Below, piece by piece: positions 49,861-64,000 of a DNA stretch of 64,000 nucleotides. A program made the position numbers and the translations under genes. Source of the DNA: Neofusicoccum parvum (taxonomy: Eukaryota > Ascomycota > Dothideomycetes > Botryosphaeriales > Botryosphaeriaceae); assembly GCA_020912385.1 (NCBI GenBank), contig CP087207.1, positions 1,054,001-1,118,000 of the forward strand, written 5' to 3'. Numbering within the stretch: position 1 is the first letter of the stretch; every line of letters starts with the position of its first letter. The notes under the pieces are model-generated. The model saw nothing but the letters and a program-made list of their open reading frames with translations, had not been told where the DNA came from and did not search any database.

Positions 49861-52006
49861 TGTGGTGGAAGTGGTGGTGCGGTGGGATTACGGTGGAAGT
49901 GGTGCGGTGGTAAATGTGTGACGAGCGCGTTGCAGAGCGAGACAGGCGGTACGGTATTATTTGGATTGGGGAAGACGTTGGAAAATCGAAAGGGCGTGGC
50001 CGTGTGTGGAAGGGAGCCTCGGTGCGGGTTTTATCAGTATCGAGGTGGCCAGGAAGATGGTGAGACGGCGGGCCGAGCAAGGATAGGCTGGGTGCACGGC
50101 TGCGACACGAGCTGGACAGAGCGCGTTCGAGAGTCTAGCGCGGATATGCTCAGGTCGTCGCTATTTCCTGAGCATGATTTGGGGCGGTCGCAAGGCGAGG
50201 TCGCTCCCTTTGGCCGGCGGGCTGGATCAGCTGTCGCTCCGGCGGCGTCCGGACGGTGATTTCGAGGGTGCTGGGCGTGTGCTCTGGCATCTGATCGCAG
50301 CGACGATCAGACGGTGGCAGTGCTGGACGCAGTCTGTCGAGCGTGTGCTGCGCGATATATGTGCAATTACGAGGGCCGGCGAGTCGCTTCTTGTTGGGCC
50401 GGTCTAAGGGCCGGAACGGGAGGGGCGCCGCCGCGTGGGCGGCAGCGATTGCTCAGGATAAGTGACCTTGGTGTTGTGTACCAGCGCGTACCGGCCCGGG
50501 GTGGACTTTCCGGAAGAGGCGCCTTCTGGCCACTTGCCACCACCCGACACGCTGTCGCTGGCCGGCTGTCGGGGCCCAGGCTGCCGTGCGGGGAGGGATG
50601 ATGGCCGTCGCCCAGTCGCGCCTCTCCGCCGTCAGCCTGCACGACGCACGAATAACTTCACAAGTGCTTGGGCCGTCTGCAGCGCGTCAGCGTCAAGGTT
50701 GCGCTGCAGCTGCAGGACGGGAACAGCCCTGCAAACACGCCCTCTTGGCTTATCGCACAGCGGCAGATGCAGCGGCGAGCAGGGCACGTCGCACCGTCAG
50801 CGACAAGTCTCCCAGTGTCTTCAGCCGCCGGCAAGCGGCGCGAAGGATGAAAAAGAAAGCCGGCGACGAAGACACTGCGAGCCTGGAATCGGCGATGCGC
50901 GATCGCGCTACACCACGGGGCGGTGTGTGCAAGCTGCTAGAAACCATCCAGCCAAGTACCTCGAGGTGGCGCTGGGGGTGCGGATGAGGGCGAGAGGAGA
51001 CCGTGATGGTCGGTGAGCAGAGTGAGGCGTGCCAATCGTCTGGCGCTGCCGTACCTCGCCCTCGTCGCCCTCCGCGCTCCAGGCGGCGATCTTCCGAGCG
51101 CCCTCCGCCAGAACGGCCAAGGGCTGTCAGCAGCCTGCCTTGTCGCAGCAAACAAATCGCGCGACGGCGGGCCTGGAGATTGCGACGGCCGTGATGCGTG
51201 GCACGCGGCAGCACCTCCGCAGCCATGCGCTCAATGACCTCAGACTTCTGAGGCTCCGGACTACCAGATTGCGCCGGTACGCCATCACGCGTGGGCTGGC
51301 GAGGAGGGCCGTGGTAGTGCGGTGGACAACCAAGGGACCTGCGCCCGCGCTCTTTGCCCCAGTCTCCCCGGAAACTCTATCGCCGCGCGCCTTTTCCACT
51401 GACGCAATTTCGCTGCCCCGGCCTGCAAGTCGTGCCACAGCGTGGGGAGTGCGCGAAGCAGATGTGAGGTATTTCGCAGAGATCGTCGGGCCAAGCTTCT
51501 CCCCATTCGGCTACAGCCGGTGCGTGGTTTTCGGCAGAGCAACAGGAGGCATGAGGCAGTCGCTCTCGCTGCGCCCTGACACAGGCCTTGAGGCCATTTG
51601 CCCATTTGACAGCTCAGACGGCCTTGTTTCGAACCCACGCTGCCCCTCTTCCAAGACCACCGCGCCTCGTTTCGATCGGCAGCGTGATTTACCCTAACCG
51701 CCATGGCTCTCTCGTCACGATGTATTGCTCCATTCAGTGTGCGGCCGCCGTCGTCTGCCATGGGTTCCTGACCAGACTGTCCGTCGTCCGCGGGATATTC
51801 ACCGCCAGATGCTGGTGGTGTTGTGGCGCCCCGTGTATATATTCGTCTCTCAACCGCTGGACAATGACCTCCAAGCGAGTTGATTCCAATCCTCTGTGAC
51901 CAGAATCCTCTTGCTCTCCCCAGCTGTTCTGCTCCTCCCGGGCTCCCGCCCATCCCACTCCTCCGATCAAGCGTGCATTCTGCTCTTGCTCCTCTCCCTC
52001 CGTTAA
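49861..52006. other. GC-rich intergenic region, no gene recognised
   Basis: About 2.1 kb of mostly GC-rich sequence with overlapping frames on both strands and no domain. From about 51890 to 52006 the + strand is C/T-rich and leads to the ATG at 52007. Confidence 0.5.
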
Positions 52007-52348
52007 ATGCCTCCACCCTCCATCACTCTGACGCCGGCATCGTCTTCTCCCACCGAGCAGGCTCGCGACATTTCCCTTCTAACCAGCCAAGCTGCAACGG
52101 GTGAGATGCGCCGTGGAACGTTGATGTCGATCAGTGCTTATGTGGAAATAGCTCGACGCCCATCCACTGAGAACATCACCAATCAGTACCGCAACCGCTA
52201 CGCCCTTTACCTGGCCGCTCAGTTCAACATCAGCACTGCAGCCGCCTTTGTTGAGATCGACGAGCAAATCCGCTTCAACCAGTCCAGGAAGAACTCCGAG
52301 TTTTCCGAGGCAGACGTCCGAGATGTTCGAGCTCATAGTAGCTTTTAG
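52007..52348 (+). CDS. Possible hypothetical protein, 113 aa
   Basis: An open frame follows a C/T-rich leader. The protein begins MPPPSITLTPASSSPTEQ and continues AYVEIARRPSTENITNQYR and YALYLAAQFNISTAAAFVEI, a plausible amphipathic helical stretch. After its stop, the same frame stays open for about 70 more codons, and another frame contains a hydrophobic segment (MFELIVAFSVFIVSLVAADL). A missed intron or a broken gene is therefore possible. No family is recognised. Confidence 0.35.
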   Translation: MPPPSITLTPASSSPTEQARDISLLTSQAATGEMRRGTLMSISAYVEIARRPSTENITNQYRNRYALYLAAQFNISTAAAFVEIDEQIRFNQSRKNSEFSEADVRDVRAHSSF

Positions 52349-53305
52349 CGTCTTCATTGTCAGCTTGGTGGCGGCAGATCTGCACTTTGGCAGCGCCGAG
52401 GCAAGAAGAAGCATGAAGTACGTGCAGGAGGCCCATTGGGATCACGGTCTTTAGTGGATAAGTGGAGGAATCAGTTTGACCGTTTTGCATCTTCTCATGC
52501 ATCTAGATTTTGGAGTAGATCCCGTCCTTCGTTTGATAGCGTTTACTTAGCGTTCAAGAGCACATGAATCTCACTGTTTTCAAGACCATGTGACCACCCT
52601 CTCGCCATGACTTATGAGGACAAGCCATCAAAGTATTCACGGGATGCTTCCCGAGTTCAAAACAAAAGAAAGAAAAAGTAAACAGGGACGCAGTAGCAGC
52701 GACATTAGAAGCGAAACCCACGGTGAAACAGGAAAACAGCCGACGACTGCCTCACCGGTCGATCGGGATGGCCACGAAGAGTCGTCATGGTGTAGAGTAG
52801 GTGCATCGTCTGCTGCGGAATGACACATGCATCCCTCGCACAGCTTGTGTTGGTGCGTCGTAGCTAAGTGTATTGAGCCGGTTATCGCCGAGACTGCGCA
52901 GCGGGTGGCTCTCGATTACGGTGCTCGTCAGAGCATATCGACGAGCACGATATTGCTGCGGCGTATGCGACCTCGACAGCTTCGTTTTGCGCAGGTGTGA
53001 GGTGAGGAACGAGGTGTATTCTTCCCCGCCACGGAGGGTCGAGGACGATGGTGTTTTGCTTGCCTAAGCGAGCCCGCACACGGCGCCGAATGCGCCGAAG
53101 TTGAAACCATCACGAACTTCGCGACCTAGATACAACCGCCTCATCCTCACGCAAAGGTACGCTCGACCCCAGATACCGGCCCGCCGCTCGCTCGCGATTG
53201 CCGCCAATCGCTGTTTCGCGCCCCGCAGCGTTGATTTCGGCCGCTGACAGAGGTCCTCGTAGCTCCAGCCTTTCCGACCTTCCCCTCCACCCACAAACCG
53301 CAAAT
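52349..53305. other. Intergenic region upstream of NAC beta
   Basis: About 960 bp. The left part is mildly AT-rich and featureless. The last 150 bp before 53306 are the likely NAC beta promoter and leader, ending CCACCCACAAACCGCAAAT before the ATG. Confidence 0.5.
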
Positions 53306-54115
53306 ATGGATCAAGCCAAGCTCGCGCGGATGCAGGCCTCTGTGCGCATCGGTAAGTGCAGCCCCCGTCAAATACCGCCCTGAAATGCCATCAGCATGCA
53401 AGATTGAGGTTCATGGGCTCCGCTGACTCGATGACGTGAATAGGGTAAGCTTTCTGTCTCCCTCAACAACACCCGCGCTTGATCTGGAGCCCCAAAACGC
53501 CTAGCAATAATCTCGCACCGGACCATCGACTAAGAGCTATGCGCTAACGACCAACGAATGTGATAGAGGCAAGGGTACTCCGCGCAGGAAGGTCAAGAAG
53601 GTCCACAAGGGCTCCGGTGGTGACGACAAGAAGCTGCAGGGCGCCTTGAAGAAGCTCAACGTCCAGCCCATCCAGGCGATCGAGGAGGTCAACATGTTCA
53701 AGAGCGACGGCAACGTTATCCACTTTGCGGCACCCAAGGGTGAGTCCTGGATCAGGCGTGCCCCGCTTCTGGCAGCTCCGCTTTGGCTTCGGGCCAAAAC
53801 CAAGCTCGCCAGACTCGGGTCGCGCATACGTTCATTGGGCTGGAGTTGATTACATGTGTAGTGCACGCCGCCGTTCCCGCGAACACCTTTGCCATCTACG
53901 GCAACGGTGAGGACAAGGAGCTCACCGAGCTCGTCCCCGGCATCCTCAACCAGCTTGGCCCCGACTCGCTGGCTTCCCTCCGCAAGCTTGCCGAGAGCTA
54001 CCAGAGCATGCAGAAGGAGAAGGGTGAGGAGGAGAAGAAGGACGATGAGGATGACGATGACATCCCCGACCTCGTTGCGGGCGAGAACTTCGAGGGCAAG
54101 GCCGATGTCGAATAG
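53306..54115 (+). CDS. EGD1: Nascent polypeptide-associated complex subunit beta (NAC beta)
   Basis: Ribosome-bound chaperone subunit that pairs with NAC alpha at the tunnel exit. My model has exons 53306-53351, 53444 alone, 53567-53739 and 53862-54115, giving 157 residues. Seen: [20 protein letters not shown], the ribosome-contact motif [10 protein letters not shown], the NAC domain from [19 protein letters not shown] through [20 protein letters not shown], then [20 protein letters not shown], and an acidic tail ending [10 protein letters not shown]. The start of exon 3 must pair with two bases to keep the frame. Only a one-base exon (AG|G|GTAAGC, at 53444) restores the family's invariant VRIGGKGT. 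Skipping it and using an acceptor 2 nt downstream would give VRIGKGT, one glycine short. Gene identity is certain; the one-base exon is strongly suggested. Confidence 0.95.
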
Positions 54116-54766
54116 ACGCCACATCCAGCAGAATAGGCAACGAAAGCAAGGAGGGGAAGCAGAAGAAGGGCTATCTGCTTGCGAGATGTCTTACCGGAAC
54201 TTTGAAAAGTTTAGTTTCCACGGCGATGGAAGGGAATTAGCAATCTCATCCTCTTTTCGATGCTCTTGGGCCTGTAGCTGCGATGCCGCATTCGTAGCAG
54301 GACGCGATGATGCCGCATAGATGAGATGGTGATATATTGGCGCTTTGAAACCCGGATGAGCTTTGGACAGTGAGGAACTGACTACCAAGGAGTGAAGATT
54401 GCCCATCTACAGGTAGTGATGAGGCTGGACAGCTGGTAGGCTGGGAAGGTTCTTCGTAGATGCGCGCTTTACCTGGCGCGCCAATTCTGCCGCGCTCGAA
54501 ATGAAGTATTCATCAAGACTAAAGCTGCACTTGGCCTTTCAAGAAAAGATTGACGTCTCGTGATGTTTGGAGGGCATGCGAGTAAGACGCGCTGATTGGC
54601 TATAGATTGAACGCGATCTAATCTTATCTGAAAGCAGCACCTGCCCTCGCGGCGCGACCAGGACGCGTCTTCCAACGCAAACGCGGGTCCACAAGGCCGC
54701 CGCTCCACCTTCAACATCTGACGACACCACTTATCTCCTCCAGCCTCGCAGGATTTCACTCCCCCC
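54116..54766. other. Intergenic region between NAC beta and SMC5
   Basis: 651 bp holding the NAC beta 3' flank and the SMC5 promoter. No other gene is seen. The ATG of SMC5 follows a CT/CCCCC-rich leader. Confidence 0.6.
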
Positions 54767-58367
<3,601 letters not shown>

Positions 58368-59264
58368 GCAGGATTTGGCCAGGCTTGGTATTGGCGTTCG
58401 GGAGGGAACTATGGGGAACGGATGGGCAGTCATTGGGTCTCCGGCGGCTTTCAGTGCTTTTAGATGCTGCTCAAGCAGAGCGGCTGGACTTGGGGTTGCA
58501 AAACCATATGCTCTCAAATGCCTTGAACTTTTCGAATATGCCATGGATTCTTGAGCGTGATGGGGTCGTTCAGGAGGTCGGTCACGGAAGCCGTGCCGAG
58601 GCCAGACGATAACATGCGGGTCTCCGACCGGGAGGGCCTCTCGAAGAAGGATGCCGGCCGGAGGTGGGACAATGGAGGGGTCTGCCGAAAGTCGAGGAGG
58701 CTCAGCAGGCACGGCAGACGGCAGGGTGTGGCACTGTGGCTAGTGGCGCTAATGCAAGCTTCCCGAGCCGGCCATCTCTCGTAAAGTTGACCCTTTCGCT
58801 GACACGAATCTGCACACGCTCGGCTCCCGCCTGCCTCCCCAGCACCACGCTTCTCTCGTCCGAAAGGTGACGTCCAAGGCCAGCTGCGATCGCCGCGCAC
58901 GCCGACGGGGAATGCTGAGGCCGCGCCACCTCGCCTAACGCCGTGACGGGCTGTTGAGCCCAGCTGCAGATCCCCCGGTCACGCAGACTCGCTTTCGCCT
59001 GGCACCCACAAGACCCTCGAGCGCCTGCTCCTCTCGCTCTTCGATACGCTCCCGAGCCCGCTGCTGGATCGCGGACCCTGTGGCACCAATCGCTACCGAC
59101 CGACGCTGTCAGACAGCCCTTCCGCGCCCACCTCCGCCGACTCCCCGCGACACGACACGACCACGAAGCCCGCCTGCCTTTGCGCGCGACACCGTCTAAG
59201 CTCGCGCGTAGCCACGACTTCGTACAAACTTCATACCGGATAGCGCCCGAGGCCCGCCGACATA
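58368..59264. other. Intergenic region between SMC5 and SGF11
   Basis: About 900 bp. From 58780 onward it is C-rich with CCACC and CGACACGACACGACC stretches, probably the SGF11 promoter and leader. No gene is seen. Confidence 0.5.
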
Positions 59265-60616
59265 ATGTCTGAAGACAGCAAGCCGCAAGGCGCCGGGCTC
59301 ACCTTTGCGGACATTGTGAGCTCTGAACATAGGCTGCGCCGTGACGGGTTACTGACAGAGACGGCTAGGCCGCGGGTATCGTAGAGGACTGCCTGTACAA
59401 CATCGTCCACGACATCGTCCTCCAGACGCATCGCGAAGAGAAGCTGCTGCGCATGCAGTCCGCCGCCACCGTCGCCGAGCAAGCCGCCATAGCAGAACAC
59501 CAGGAGAACGCCGACAAGGTGGCGAAAGGGTCCAACCCGCAGCCGCCGTCGGTCAAGATCGACACGCCGGCGGCCATCTACGACAACGGGCGGGTGACGC
59601 TGCGGGGCAACCCGCTGAAGACGACGCCGGAGATAACGTGCCCGTACTGCAAGCTGCCGCGGCTGATGTACCCGATCGCGGGCGCGGGCTCGCAGCTGCC
59701 GGACCTGTCGCGGCAGTACTGCACGCGGCACCCGTTCGTGTCACGGCCGGGGCACGACATCTACAACAACCCGTTCCCTACGGACATGGCCAAGACGAAG
59801 AAGGAGCGCGAGCTGATCAAGCGGCAGGAGAAGGACAACACGCCCGGCAGCCAGGGCGCGGGCGACGACTCGCAGGAGCAGCACAGCCTGTCGAAGCTGG
59901 CCGCCGGCGGCAAGCCCGCCAGCTACATCCCGTGGCACACGTGCCCCAACTGCAAGCGCAGTCTGCTTATCACTCGCTTCGCCCAGCACGCGGAGAAGTG
60001 CCTGGGCATCTCGGGCCGCCAGAGCAGCCGCAACGCCATGGCCAAGCTCAACTCGCAGGGCAGCGGCAGCGCCGTCACCGGAAACACGCCGCTGGGGAGC
60101 AGGGTCGGCACGCCGGTGCCGGGCAGCCAGGGCAGCAAGGTCAGCCCGGTGAAGAAGGGCGGCGGCGACGGCGACGGAGATGGCGACGACGACGGCGGCG
60201 ACACGCCGAAGAAGGTCAAGAAGAAGAGCAGCTACGTCAAGAAGGCCGACCGCGACCGTGGCGACGGCGACGGCGGCGGCGGCGGCGGCAGCGAGAAGCG
60301 CGACAAGGGCGGCACCAAGATCCTGAAGCTGAAGACGTCGGCCAGCTCGCTCAACTCGAAGCGGCCGCCCAAGGAGGGCAAGGACGGGGACACGCCGAGC
60401 AGCAAGAGGGAGCGGGAGAAGGATGGGGATGGGGAGGAGGCCCCGCAGCGGAAGAAGATCAAGCTGTTCAAGTCGGAGAGCAACGCTAGCGAGAAGTTCG
60501 CGGATAAGGACAAGGATAAGGACAAGGAGAAGGAGAAGGATAAGAAGAAAGAAGAGGATAAGGATAAGAAAAAAGAGGAGGAAGCGGCGGGGAGTCCGGC
60601 GAGTACAGCGAGCTGA
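59265..60616 (+). CDS. SGF11: SAGA complex deubiquitinase-module subunit Sgf11
   Basis: Adaptor that activates the Ubp8 histone H2B deubiquitinase within SAGA. Exons 59265-59315 and 59369-60616 give 432 residues. The N-terminal helix IVEDCLYNIVHDIVLQTHRE and EKLLRM is the part that joins the module. The Sgf11 zinc finger reads WHTCPNCKRSLLITRFAQHA then EKCLG, with C, C, H, C ligands, followed by GRQSSRNA, which contacts nucleosomes in yeast. Between them is a second Cys/His cluster (TCPYCKLPRLMYP and RQYCTRHPF), absent from the short yeast protein. The C-terminal half is disordered, with Gly/Asp-rich and Lys/Glu/Asp-rich runs encoded by (GGC)n and (AAGGAYAAG)n-like DNA. It is far longer than yeast Sgf11 (99 residues), and the extra length is mostly this tail. 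Confidence 0.88.
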
Positions 60617-62517
60617 ATGGATGCTCCGCGAGATGGGTAGGCATACGTGCCGGTGTTTATGTCCTACTGGTCCTGGTGAATACTTGGGCGTTGTGCTTCT
60701 TTGTTTTCACCATCGTGTTTGTTTGTTTTTATCCTGCTTTTACCCAAAGCGGCATTATTGGCGTTCGACGGGGTGGGGGGTTCGGCGGTGGAAGTAAGAT
60801 ACCTGCGGGCATACTGTTGCCCTTTTTCTCACAAGTTTCATTCGTATTGGGAGATGAGAGGGGTGGGGGGTTGGTACACTTTTGCTGAATCGTCGACTGA
60901 CTGGGTCGGTGCGGATCGCGTTTCTGAGAAGGGCTGTTGTACTGGGGCTGTATGGTGTTGGAATTTTTTTTCTGTTTCTGCATCGCTACAACACCTTCGT
61001 CATCTTCATCACCATCATCATCAAAAAGATTGCGTGCACGGAATGCTTCAGATTAGGTGGCAGATAGAAATGTGGCTTGGTTTGCTTCCATCGTTGTACT
61101 TGTCCCTGCTTGTGGAGTGTGAGTGGGACACCTCGTCATGGTGGGTTGAGCTGGGAAATGGTTGTGTGCGTGAATAATAAGCATTTGTGACTATAGCGAT
61201 CATCTTTTCGGTGTTTTTTTTTTTTGGTTATATATCATATTGCATGTCTTGCATCGTTGGACTACTATATCTCAATGCTATTGCTTTCATAAACAAGAGC
61301 AGAGCTTGCTCTGCAAGCGGGTGGGGGGCTGCCGTTCCTCACAAACCATATAGGTTGCTATTGACCCGCAAGTGTGACAATGATCTTTACTAGAAAAAAA
61401 ATAGATAGTTAAAGATAGATAGTTAAAAATAGCGAGAGAAAAATGAACGTCCGAGGGCATAGAGGTAAGTTTCTTAGTCTTACTACTGCGCCCTAAAATC
61501 ATGTCTAGGCCCCCGAAACTGTGACTTTTATGTTTAGATCCTCAGGACCTCATGATGCTGAGCCGAATAAGATCAGCCCCAAAATTGAGATATTTGGAGA
61601 GACGCGCTGAAAATTAGTAGTACGTACGGTGTGAATGGTCTAGGTAAACCGTAGAATTATTGGGCCGTTCCGGAATCGAAAACACGCTTAGATATCACGC
61701 CGCGCCAACGACGTGTATGGTCGGTTTCGGAAAGGCTCATGAGCTGAATCCTTTTCCGGGGTATTGTGTTGTCGAGGTTCGTGAGAAGAGCAACTACGAA
61801 AGCACACTGCCGCGAAGCCCGCCGCATACCAGACACACGCGCGGAAACCACGCCTGACGACAGAAAAGCGCAACGAATGGCAAGCGCAGTGACACTGTTG
61901 CTTTCAGGGCAGACCCACACAAAACAGCATGGCTCGTGCTCATCCACGTATACACACTATACATTTATATTGGACCGTTATTAACGGACAGGCCTCGTCA
62001 GCACCATCCCAGCTGGCCGGATATGTACCCGCATGCGTGCGCGACTCAAAAGTATGATTGCCGATCGACATATGATCAGTTGATCGAGCCCAGACGTGTG
62101 GCGAAGATCGTGTGAGGATTTTCCGGAGTCTAATATGGGCGTTTCCATTTTTGTGGGATTGTCTGTTCGTTGGAGGTGTGGTCGCGGCGCAGAGCACCTT
62201 GTCGTTTCGATGCTTACCTCGACTTCAATCAACGGATTTGAGGAGGATCACTCGGCTTTCACCAGTTGCGTGGGAAGAATTATTTGGAGGAAGATCCGTT
62301 TTGAATAGTTTGCACAAGAAAGAACAAGCTGAGTGCCGAACAAGAAGTAGTATATTTACAGAGAACCTCCCAGTATGTCCACACACGGAGATATGCACAG
62401 CAGCTTATCAATCCGCACGAGCTTCTCTTCCGAACCTCATCGGTTTTCTCTCTCACCGGTTTTTGCTTTCTTTTCCCCAAAACCTCACTCCTTCTATCTC
62501 CAAACTCCTAGGAAACT
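60617..62517. other. Convergent 3' region, AT-rich, no gene
   Basis: About 1.9 kb between the stop codons of SGF11 (+) and the right-edge gene (-). It has T-runs, a CATCATCATC stretch near 61000-61023 and a two-copy 14-mer at 61401-61428. Frames are short and featureless. Confidence 0.55.
61401..61428 (+). repeat. Two-copy 14-nt tandem repeat
   Basis: ATAGATAGTTAAAG at 61401-61414 is followed directly by ATAGATAGTTAAAA, differing only at the last base. AT-rich microsatellite-like sequence in the intergenic region. Confidence 0.85.
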
Positions 62518-64000
62518 TTACACGTACACGTACTCGACGGCGCACGGTCCCTCAGGTTCCTCGGCGGACGCGCCGTCGACGGAAGCCGTCGACTCGGTCT
62601 CGGTCTCGGAGCCCGTGAAGCCCTCGGCGCCGCGGTGCGGGAAGCCAGAAGGCCAGGCAGTGGGCCAGGCGGTGGGCCAGCCTTGGCCGGGAGTGTACGC
62701 GGGCCAGCCACCGGCCACCGGCGTGGTGGCGGTGGTGGGCTCTTCAGCGGCACCTCCGTCGACAGCGCTAGTGGCCGTGGGCGCGGCGCTCGAGGCGGCG
62801 GCGGTGGAGGGAGCGTCGACCTGTGTGGCGGCGGAGGATGAGCGAGTCTGCGTCAGAAGGGTGGTGGGAGTGTTGACAGGGGCAGTGGTGGCCGGGGCAG
62901 AAGAAGCGGGAGCAGACGACTCCGCGACGGGCGCGGAGACGGAGGACTCAACGGCAACGGGGGCAGAGGACTCTGCGGCAGGGGCACTGGTGGCTGCAGG
63001 GGCACTGGTGGCAGCGGGGGCAGAGGTGCTGGAGGGGGCCTGGCTAGTGGGTGAGCTTGCTGCTGCTGAAGACGCACCTGCGCTGCTGCTGCTAGTCGAT
63101 TCCGTGGTGGTGGTGGTGCCGTCGAGGCTCAGACAGGCGAAGGACATCTTCTTGGTGGAGGCGGAAGAGCCACCGTAGGCAACGGCCGTTGAGAGGTCCC
63201 AGGTCATGCTGACGTAGGGCCAGCAGATGCGGCCGTCGCTCATGGTGACCATGTCGCCGGCAACGAAGGTGTCCTTGACGCTGAAAGCCTCGCCGACCTT
63301 GGCGCCGGTGGAGTCGACCTGCTGGAAGAAAGTGCCAGCGAAGTCGCCAGTGCAGCCCATGGCAATGACAGGGCACTGGGGGTTGGCGGCCTCCTCCCAG
63401 GTGACCACGGCGTTGGAGTCGCCGAAGGTGGCGACGTGGGCGTTCGAGGCATCGTTGTCACCCTTCTTGATCCAGTTGACCTGGCTGTCACCGTCGGCAG
63501 AACCGACCGTGGAGGTGGCCTGCTCGCCGGAGAGGGTGTTCTTGTCGCTCATAATGGCGATGGCAACGTTACGGTTGTTGGTGCGGTTGTTGACGTGAGT
63601 GTAACCATCACCCATCCAGTCGTTGACGGTGACGTCCGTGGCACCGCGGGAGACCCAGGAGAAAGCGTACTTGGAGGTGCTGCCGAAGCGGGCGAGACCG
63701 CTGTAGCTGCCCGACATGCCACCCATGGGCTCACCGGAGCCACCGTTGGTGGTGTTCTCGTTGGAGATCTTCTGGCCAGCGGTGGTCATGCCAGTCGTGC
63801 CGGTGTTGAGCCAGATGGCACCCTGGTCCTCAGCACAGATGGAAGCGAAAGGAGCAGCGTCAGCAGCCTCGAACGCAATACCGGTGTTGTGGGAGCAGCC
63901 CCACGAGCTGGAAGCGCCGTCGATGGTGGTCAGCGTGCCGTCCTCCTTGATGTACAGGATAGAGTCGCCGTAGTGGCCTGAGGCATCGCCAGAGTAGTCG
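62518..64000 (-). CDS. Secreted or cell-wall-type protein with S/T/A/P-rich stalk (5' end outside the window)
   Basis: The minus-strand frame is open from 62518 to the window edge, about 494 codons visible. The start and any signal peptide lie outside. The visible N-terminal 270 residues look like a folded extracellular domain: HYGDSILYIKEDGTLTTIDG, SSWGCSHNTGIAFEAADAAP, FASICAEDQGAIWLN, FSWVSRGATDVTVNDWMGDG, NWIKKGDNDASNAHVATFGD, PQCPVIAMGCTGDFAGTFFQ, and SMTWDLSTAVAYGGSSASTK. The repeating Trp/Asp pattern hints at a beta-propeller. After LSLDGTTTTTES comes about 130 residues of Ser/Thr/Ala/Pro with reiterated PAATSAPAA and ESSAPVA, a likely O-glycosylated stalk. It ends EEPEGPCAVEYVYV with no hydrophobic GPI tail. 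No family name is claimed. Confidence 0.75.
   Translation of the reverse strand, partial: DYSGDASGHYGDSILYIKEDGTLTTIDGASSSWGCSHNTGIAFEAADAAPFASICAEDQGAIWLNTGTTGMTTAGQKISNENTTNGGSGEPMGGMSGSYSGLARFGSTSKYAFSWVSRGATDVTVNDWMGDGYTHVNNRTNNRNVAIAIMSDKNTLSGEQATSTVGSADGDSQVNWIKKGDNDASNAHVATFGDSNAVVTWEEAANPQCPVIAMGCTGDFAGTFFQQVDSTGAKVGEAFSVKDTFVAGDMVTMSDGRICWPYVSMTWDLSTAVAYGGSSASTKKMSFACLSLDGTTTTTESTSSSSAGASSAAASSPTSQAPSSTSAPAATSAPAATSAPAAESSAPVAVESSVSAPVAESSAPASSAPATTAPVNTPTTLLTQTRSSSAATQVDAPSTAAASSAAPTATSAVDGGAAEEPTTATTPVAGGWPAYTPGQGWPTAWPTAWPSGFPHRGAEGFTGSETETESTASVDGASAEEPEGPCAVEYVYV

Noticed and set aside
59638..60489. 283-codon second frame inside SGF11
   Set aside because: Arises from the repetitive GC-rich coding sequence of SGF11. 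The SGF11 frame has the zinc finger and the N-terminal helix.

Overview
The window is nuclear DNA of a filamentous ascomycete (Pezizomycotina). A Dothideomycete-like relative is my best guess, but I cannot name a genus. The evidence is short GT-AG introns (about 43-130 nt) with CTAAC/CTGAC branch sites, CA/CT-rich leaders before start codons, and fungal-specific proteins: AreA/NIT2, DASH subunit Hsk3, DFG5/DCW1, ARG5,6, Cnl1 and a serine-rich cupredoxin. All coordinates are my own splice reconstructions from the raw sequence. Each was checked for reading phase and against remembered family motifs, with no database search.

Left third (1-22.6 kb). Mitochondrial pyruvate carrier (+); GMC flavin oxidoreductase (-); a 969-residue protein of unknown function (+); a secreted CE2-like SGNH esterase (-); the BLOC-1 subunit Cnl1 (+); a secreted GPI-type cupredoxin (-); and the nitrogen regulator AreA (-), which sits between long gene-poor GC-rich flanks (15.5-19.6 and 22.6-29.1 kb).

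Middle (29-44 kb). This part is gene-dense. A divergent pair, DASH subunit Hsk3 (-) and a 90-residue membrane protein (+), share a 266-bp promoter. A decayed tandem repeat follows, then ARG5,6 (-), a Snc-type R-SNARE (-), a GPI-anchored GH76 mannosidase of the DFG5 type (+), a small unknown protein (+), an SHB17-type phosphatase (-) and a 151-residue unknown protein (-).

Right third (44-64 kb). A gene-poor, partly AT-rich stretch (44-49.6 kb) and two weak small ORFs precede NAC beta (+), SMC5 (+) and the SAGA subunit Sgf11 (+). A secreted-type protein with an S/T/A/P-rich stalk (-) runs off the right edge.

The genes are mostly unrelated housekeeping functions rather than a pathway or cluster. 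I see no secondary-metabolite cluster, intact transposon, rRNA, tRNA or CRISPR. The most unusual structures are tiny exons: a probable 1-nt exon in NAC beta, a 7-nt exon in the CE2 esterase and a 16-nt exon in the pyruvate carrier. Also notable are two stop-free introns of length 3n, and three identical 14-mers spaced exactly 126 bp apart just downstream of areA. I found nothing that clearly amounts to a new multi-gene system.
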